IMG/VR virus record: IMGVR_UViG_3300034280_000763
Coordinates: 1 to 41,231 of that record
Reading direction: 5' to 3' (one strand)
DNA length: 41,231 nucleotides
From: a virus
In this document: positions 38,423 to 41,231 of the stretch, piece after piece
Layout of the letters: each line of letters starts with the position of its first letter
Position numbering within the stretch: position 1 is the stretch's first letter
Notes under the pieces: model-generated
What the model was told of the DNA's origin: nothing
The model's input: the letters and a program-made list of their open reading frames with translations, nothing else
Databases searched by the model: none
Position numbers and translations under genes: made by a program

Positions 38423-39121
38423 CTAGCGGCGCTTCCTAAACGATTTCATTTCGTCAATGCGACCCCTTAGCTCGGACTTGCCAACCCACGGCGGGTCCAT
38501 GACCTCGCCTTCTTCCTGCCGATTCAGGTCGCGCATCCTCTGGTTGTAGCCACGGCCACGGTCCCTGCGCTCGGCCCTGGCTTCTGCCCTTCGGTTCGGA
38601 CGGTCGGCAGCCTTCTTCGCCTTGGCCTCTCTGCGAGCTACGGCTTTCTTGGCCGCTTTGCGAGCGGGGACCGCCGACTTCAGGCCACTAACGCCCTTGA
38701 CGGTTGCGCCCTTCAGCATCCCGACGCTCGGGATCAGGGCCGTGAGCGGGGCTATGCCCTTCTCAAAGTCCGTCTTAGGCTCTGCCGTGACGACCTCTGC
38801 GACCTTGGCGAGTGCGTCACCGACGAAACCAAGTGCTTCCTGGTTGGTCTTACGGGTGTCCTGCTGCTCGGCAATCTCGCGGGTGATGGCCTCACGGCGC
38901 TGCCTGCGAGGGCTAATGCCTACGGGACCAATCGGACCCGCTGCCTTGCGGATACTCGACCTACGGCCTGCCTTAGAGGGGGCGGGTGGGGAAGCCTGAG
39001 GAACGGCAGGAGCGGCCTGTTCCTTCGCGGTGAGCTTCGACCAACCCTTCCCGCCTTCATACTTGCGGGGGGCAGACTTCTTGACCTTGCCCTTCTCGGT
39101 GTATCGAACTGGACCCGGCAT
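38423..39121 (-). CDS. Basic virion-region protein, 232 aa
   Basis: MPGPVRYTEKGKVKKSAPRK, a Pro-rich linker, then a helical middle (VGDALAKVAEVVTAEPKTDF) with a hydrophobic stretch (IAPLTALIPSVGMLKGATVK) and an Arg/Lys/Ala-rich tail. The composition resembles the N-terminal domain of the 1344-aa internal protein. No enzyme motif is visible. Confidence 0.65.
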   Translation of the reverse strand: MPGPVRYTEKGKVKKSAPRKYEGGKGWSKLTAKEQAAPAVPQASPPAPSKAGRRSSIRKAAGPIGPVGISPRRQRREAITREIAEQQDTRKTNQEALGFVGDALAKVAEVVTAEPKTDFEKGIAPLTALIPSVGMLKGATVKGVSGLKSAVPARKAAKKAVARREAKAKKAADRPNRRAEARAERRDRGRGYNQRMRDLNRQEEGEVMDPPWVGKSELRGRIDEMKSFRKRR

Positions 39122-39124
39122 TGG

Positions 39125-39271
39125 TCAGCCTACGAAGTACTGCTCGTCGCTCATGGGCTTGGCCTTCTTGACCTTCTTCTTGCCCTTCTTCGGCGGCGGC
39201 TTCTTCTTCCCGCGCTTCTTCTTGCCCTTCTTCAGGGCTTCCATGATTTCTGCCTTGCGGTTGCCGAACAT
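39125..39271 (-). CDS. Very Lys-rich 48-aa protein
   Basis: The frame reads MFGNRKAEIMEALKKGKKKR, then a run of Lys/Pro (GKKKPPPKKG), and ends PMSDEQYFVG. The ATG overlaps the upstream stop (ATGA), and the stop lies 3 bp from the next gene, so it fits an otherwise empty slot. About 40% of residues are Lys. It may condense DNA or bind RNA. Although very short, its operon fit supports it. Confidence 0.7.
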   Translation of the reverse strand: MFGNRKAEIMEALKKGKKKRGKKKPPPKKGKKKVKKAKPMSDEQYFVG

Positions 39272-39525
39272 CAGCGAGGAACCCGCTTGATCGGGAAGGG
39301 GCGCTTGCCGTAGCCAGGGTCAATCGGACGACGCTTTGGAGGCGTGGCGCCGCCTACGGGCCGCTGTGCGCCGACCTTGACGCCACCGGAGGGCTTGCCG
39401 ATGTTGATGGGCTTGACTCCGTTGGAGGGTCGAGTGACCTTCTGGCTGATCTGCTTCTTGATCTGCTGGTAGCGCTGCTTACCGGCAGGGGTGTAGGGGA
39501 ACTTCATCCCGTTGAGGTTGGGCAT
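39271..39525 (-). CDS. Small basic protein, 84 aa
   Basis: MPNLNGMKFPYTPAGKQRYQ with Pro/Lys/Gly-rich sequence to the end (RPIDPGYGKRPFPIKRVPR). AGGAG precedes the ATG. Mostly disordered and very basic; it resembles the small unstructured proteins beside it. Function unknown. Confidence 0.7.
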   Translation of the reverse strand: MPNLNGMKFPYTPAGKQRYQQIKKQISQKVTRPSNGVKPINIGKPSGGVKVGAQRPVGGATPPKRRPIDPGYGKRPFPIKRVPR

Positions 39526-39536
39526 GTGTCTTGCTC

Positions 39537-39734
39537 CTATCGAGGCCGAATGGCCTGCTTGATCTTCTGTTTGCGCCCCTTATTCTTCCCCGGCTTGTAG
39601 GGGAAGCGGTCGGGCAGACCGGCTACCGAATCTATGTAGCTCGGTCCCCATGAGCCGCCCTTTCCGGGGCTTAGGTGGCCCAGCTCGGGAAACTCTGCTC
39701 GTCCCGGCTTCATGCCTTTCTTTCGGTTGCGCAT
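39537..39734 (-). CDS. First late-operon gene: small basic protein, 65 aa
   Basis: MRNRKKGMKPGRAEFPELGH with SYIDSVAGLPDRFPYKPGKN and a basic tail (KGRKQKIKQAIRPR). AGGAG lies 9-13 nt upstream of the ATG. It heads the 25-kb leftward operon, right beside the divergent C-rich region. No known family. Confidence 0.7.
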   Translation of the reverse strand: MRNRKKGMKPGRAEFPELGHLSPGKGGSWGPSYIDSVAGLPDRFPYKPGKNKGRKQKIKQAIRPR

Positions 39735-39962
39735 CTGTCTTTGCTCCTGGTAGTTGTCTGCCCCGCTGGAAAGGGGCCTTTACGCTGCTAAATCTGTGAG
39801 GGGGGCTGTTATGTAAAAGCGGGGCCGGCCCCCGGCCGCGCCCCCTCCCCCGTCCCCCCCGGCCCCCGCGCTCGAGGATCACCCGGCCCCGCGGATTCCG
39901 TTCGGCCCCCGTTCGGCCGGGTCTCCGCCCCTCGAGTCCGGCCCGCATGATGACTGGCCGCG

Positions 39963-39973
39963 TTGTCTTAGTT
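39963..39973 (-). repeat. Dispersed motif AACTAAGACAA
   Basis: Perfect minus-strand copy in the divergent intergenic region. Confidence 0.8.
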
Positions 39974-40158
39974 GGCCCCCTCGATAGCCTGACCCCCCGG
40001 CAGGTGATCCGGCCCCCTCGATCCGGCCCCCGCGGTTTAGGTCCGTGCGCCCCGCTCGAGACCGTGCCATTCACCCCCCTCGATCCTGCCGGCCTGATCC
40101 TCCGGCCTGATCCCTCGAGGTGCGCGATCCCTGATGCCATGCCGGATTCACGGATCGC

Positions 40159-40188
40159 TTGACAACCTGCCCCGGTATGTGTTAGGAT
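40159..40188 (+). promoter_or_regulatory. Main rightward early promoter
   Basis: TTGACA (40159-40164), an 18-nt spacer and TAGGAT (40183-40188): a perfect -35 and a good -10. It drives the small-gene arm that crosses the circular join. The shared leader CAGTC begins at 40195, seven bases after the -10. Confidence 0.85.
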
Positions 40189-40194
40189 GCCTAC

Positions 40195-40226
40195 CAGTCA
40201 ATCCGTTGTATCCGAAACAGGAGGTA
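40195..40226 (+). promoter_or_regulatory. Shared early leader, copy E (with insertion)
   Basis: CAGTCAATCCG, then an extra TTGTATCCG, then AAACAGGAGGTA. The extra bases partly repeat ATCCG. AGGAGG is at the usual distance from the ATG at 40231. Confidence 0.8.
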
Positions 40227-40230
40227 TCGC

Positions 40231-40476
40231 ATGATCCGATTCTCGATGACTCACGCCATCCGGGGCACCGCGGCCCGGTGGTCCGCCTTCCATGTGCGGG
40301 AGGAGAACGCGGTGTCGGCCCTCGAGTCAATCCTCGAGGACTGGCCGCTCGATCCGGACGACTGCCACCTCGAGGATGCGCTCGAGCGGCTCGAGGCAGG
40401 GCGGTGGCAGATGCTCCGCCTGATCGCCCCGGCCGGCCACGCGGTCCTGCTCGAGGTCTCGAGGGTGGCCGACTGA
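40231..40476 (+). CDS. Hypothetical early protein, 81 aa (first rightward gene)
   Basis: MIRFSMTHAIRGTAARWSAF then an acidic/helical stretch (ALESILEDWPLDPDDCHLED, ALERLEAGRW) and a beta end (AGHAVLLEVSRVAD). It is the first gene after the main promoter. CTCGAG occurs about six times in 246 bp. No family is recognised. The TGA overlaps the next ATG (TGATG). Confidence 0.75.
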   Translation: MIRFSMTHAIRGTAARWSAFHVREENAVSALESILEDWPLDPDDCHLEDALERLEAGRWQMLRLIAPAGHAVLLEVSRVAD

Positions 40477-41102
40477 TGGCCGCCCGTAAGACAATCCCGG
40501 GCCGGACCATCCGAGACCGCTACCGGGTGTCACCTACACGGGGCCTATTCACGGGGCCGGAGCCGGTCCTGATCCGTGAACGCGACATTCAGCAGACCGC
40601 GGTTTACCGTGCGGAGCGGGTGCTATGGGACCAATACCCCGCACCCGAGTTGTCATGGGAGGAGACCGTCGCTTTCGTGCGGGGCCTCGAGGAGTCTGAC
40701 TGGTGGATTCACTCCGCCCAGACCGCCATACAGGAACAGGCCGCCCGGGAGTATGCGATCACGCTCCGGAAGGGCTCGGCCCGGGAACAGTCCGCCTCGG
40801 CCCGCCCCGATGTCTGGGAGTTGCGTATTCCGGATCACTTCCGGCGACGGTGGATAGTCATTCACGAGATGGCGCACCTGATCTCCCCTGACTGGGGGCA
40901 TGGTCCGGTATGGGTCGAGACCTACCTCGACGGACTGGCCGCTAATGGCCTCGAGGATGCCGCGGCCAACCTTGCCGCCTCGATGATCCGGGGCGGGGTT
41001 AGGGGTGCTAAGGCTCCGGACCATTACCGGGCCGCCCCGGTCGAGGAATACCCTGCCGATGGCCGCCTATTCCCGCTCGATGGCCTCGAGGTGATCGCAT
41101 GA
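40476..41102 (+). CDS. HExxH putative metallohydrolase (Rv0185-like)
   Basis: The product is 208 aa. RRWIVIHEMAHLISPDWGHG carries HEMAH (HExxH) and a third His in WGHGPVWVETY. The arrangement HExxH-x6-7-GHG-x-x-W matches a putative zinc metallohydrolase family found in actinobacteria and their phages (as in Rv0185). The N-terminal half is helical and Arg/Glu-rich with many aromatic residues. The ATG overlaps the upstream stop, and its own stop overlaps the ATG of the next gene at the circular join. Substrate unknown. Confidence 0.8.
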   Translation: MAARKTIPGRTIRDRYRVSPTRGLFTGPEPVLIRERDIQQTAVYRAERVLWDQYPAPELSWEETVAFVRGLEESDWWIHSAQTAIQEQAAREYAITLRKGSAREQSASARPDVWELRIPDHFRRRWIVIHEMAHLISPDWGHGPVWVETYLDGLAANGLEDAAANLAASMIRGGVRGAKAPDHYRAAPVEEYPADGRLFPLDGLEVIA

Positions 41103-41231
41103 GCGCCGCATGGGAGGAGCGCCCGGTCGAGGTAGTCCGGGAGGAGCATTACCGGAGGATTAGGGATGCCCTGAACAGGCTCCGCGATCCGGAGGGTATG
41201 GCACGGCTCCTCGATGCCCGCTACCTGAAGA
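41058..41231. repeat. Right copy of terminal redundancy
   Basis: Same sequence as 1-174 apart from C41104 (G at 47). It holds the end of the metallohydrolase gene and the start of the 180-aa gene. Confidence 0.97.
41099..41231 (+). CDS. Truncated second copy of the 42-584 gene
   Basis: The first 44 codons of the same gene as at 42, cut by the window end. Codon 2 is AGC (Ser) instead of AGG (Arg). It is not a separate gene but the circular overlap. Confidence 0.9.
   Translation, partial: MSAAWEERPVEVVREEHYRRIRDALNRLRDPEGMARLLDARYLK

Larger units (their letters stand above)
39735..40230. other. 496-bp divergent intergenic region, C-rich on plus strand
   Basis: No convincing gene. From about 39820 to 40140 the plus strand is dominated by C-tracts and contains three copies of CCCCCTCGAT (39976-39985, 40013-40022, 40075-40084) plus several GGCCCCCG. 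A perfect dispersed motif is at 39963-39973. The rightward promoter and leader lie at its right end. No clear leftward promoter was found for the late operon. Such a strand-biased gap could be a packaging or replication site. Confidence 0.6.

Noticed and set aside
39789-39817. Leftward late promoter (TTTACA-17-GATTTA)
   Set aside because: Spacing is ideal but the -10 matches only two of six consensus bases.
39580-40140. Long minus-strand ORF across the divergent gap
   Set aside because: Arg/Gly/Pro-rich translation follows from C-tracts; no ribosome site, and it overlaps a better gene.

Overview
The window is one complete, circularly closed genome of a temperate phage with a virion of podovirus (short-tail) type. 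The first 174 bases recur at the right end (41058-41231) with one mismatch, so the unit is 41,057 bp. The DNA is GC-rich, many genes start with GTG, and a HExxH metallohydrolase resembles an actinobacterial (Rv0185-type) family. A 38-nt tRNA-Val 5' half beside the integrase fits a chromosomally integrating phage. An actinobacterial host is therefore the best guess, but this is inference.

Layout. (1) Positions 40159-41102, continuing through the join to 1-4961, are a rightward operon of about 14 small genes, mostly unrecognised. It is driven by a clear sigma70-type promoter (40159-40188). Its intergenic regions carry a repeated 5'UTR (CAGTCAATCC...AGGAGG) and, three times, a structured element shaped like a tRNA acceptor/T-arm minihelix. 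The arm is extraordinarily rich in the palindrome CTCGAG. (2) Positions 4918-13668 run leftward: a cro-like HTH gene, a small membrane protein, a Cas4-like nuclease, a Sak4-like recombinase, a DUF669-like SSB, several HTH proteins, a replication protein, an HNH nuclease, an excisionase-like protein and a tyrosine integrase. Next come the attP-like tRNA half, four small genes and a candidate small terminase. (3) The + strand HTH gene at 13862-14215, divergent from the cro-like gene, is the likely immunity repressor; the two look like paralogues. (4) Positions 14419-39734 are one long leftward operon. In transcription order it encodes small very basic proteins, a two-domain virion peptidoglycan hydrolase, TerL, portal, scaffold, capsid, adaptor and nozzle. 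Fibre proteins (one a 767-aa collagen-like protein), a glycosyltransferase, three large basic ejection-type proteins, a lysis cassette, a phosphoesterase and an Hjc-like nuclease follow.

No tape measure, tail tube or baseplate genes are present. The adaptor/nozzle pair and the large internal proteins are what identify the podovirus architecture. No complete tRNA, CRISPR array or insertion sequence was seen.

The most unusual signals lie in the rightward arm: the covarying tRNA-arm-like RNA modules joined to a common leader, and a dispersed 11-mer AACTAAGACAA (eight perfect copies, mostly oriented with transcription) reminiscent of stoperators. Together they suggest a regulatory system acting on transcript processing or silencing. 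Its mechanism cannot be read from sequence alone.
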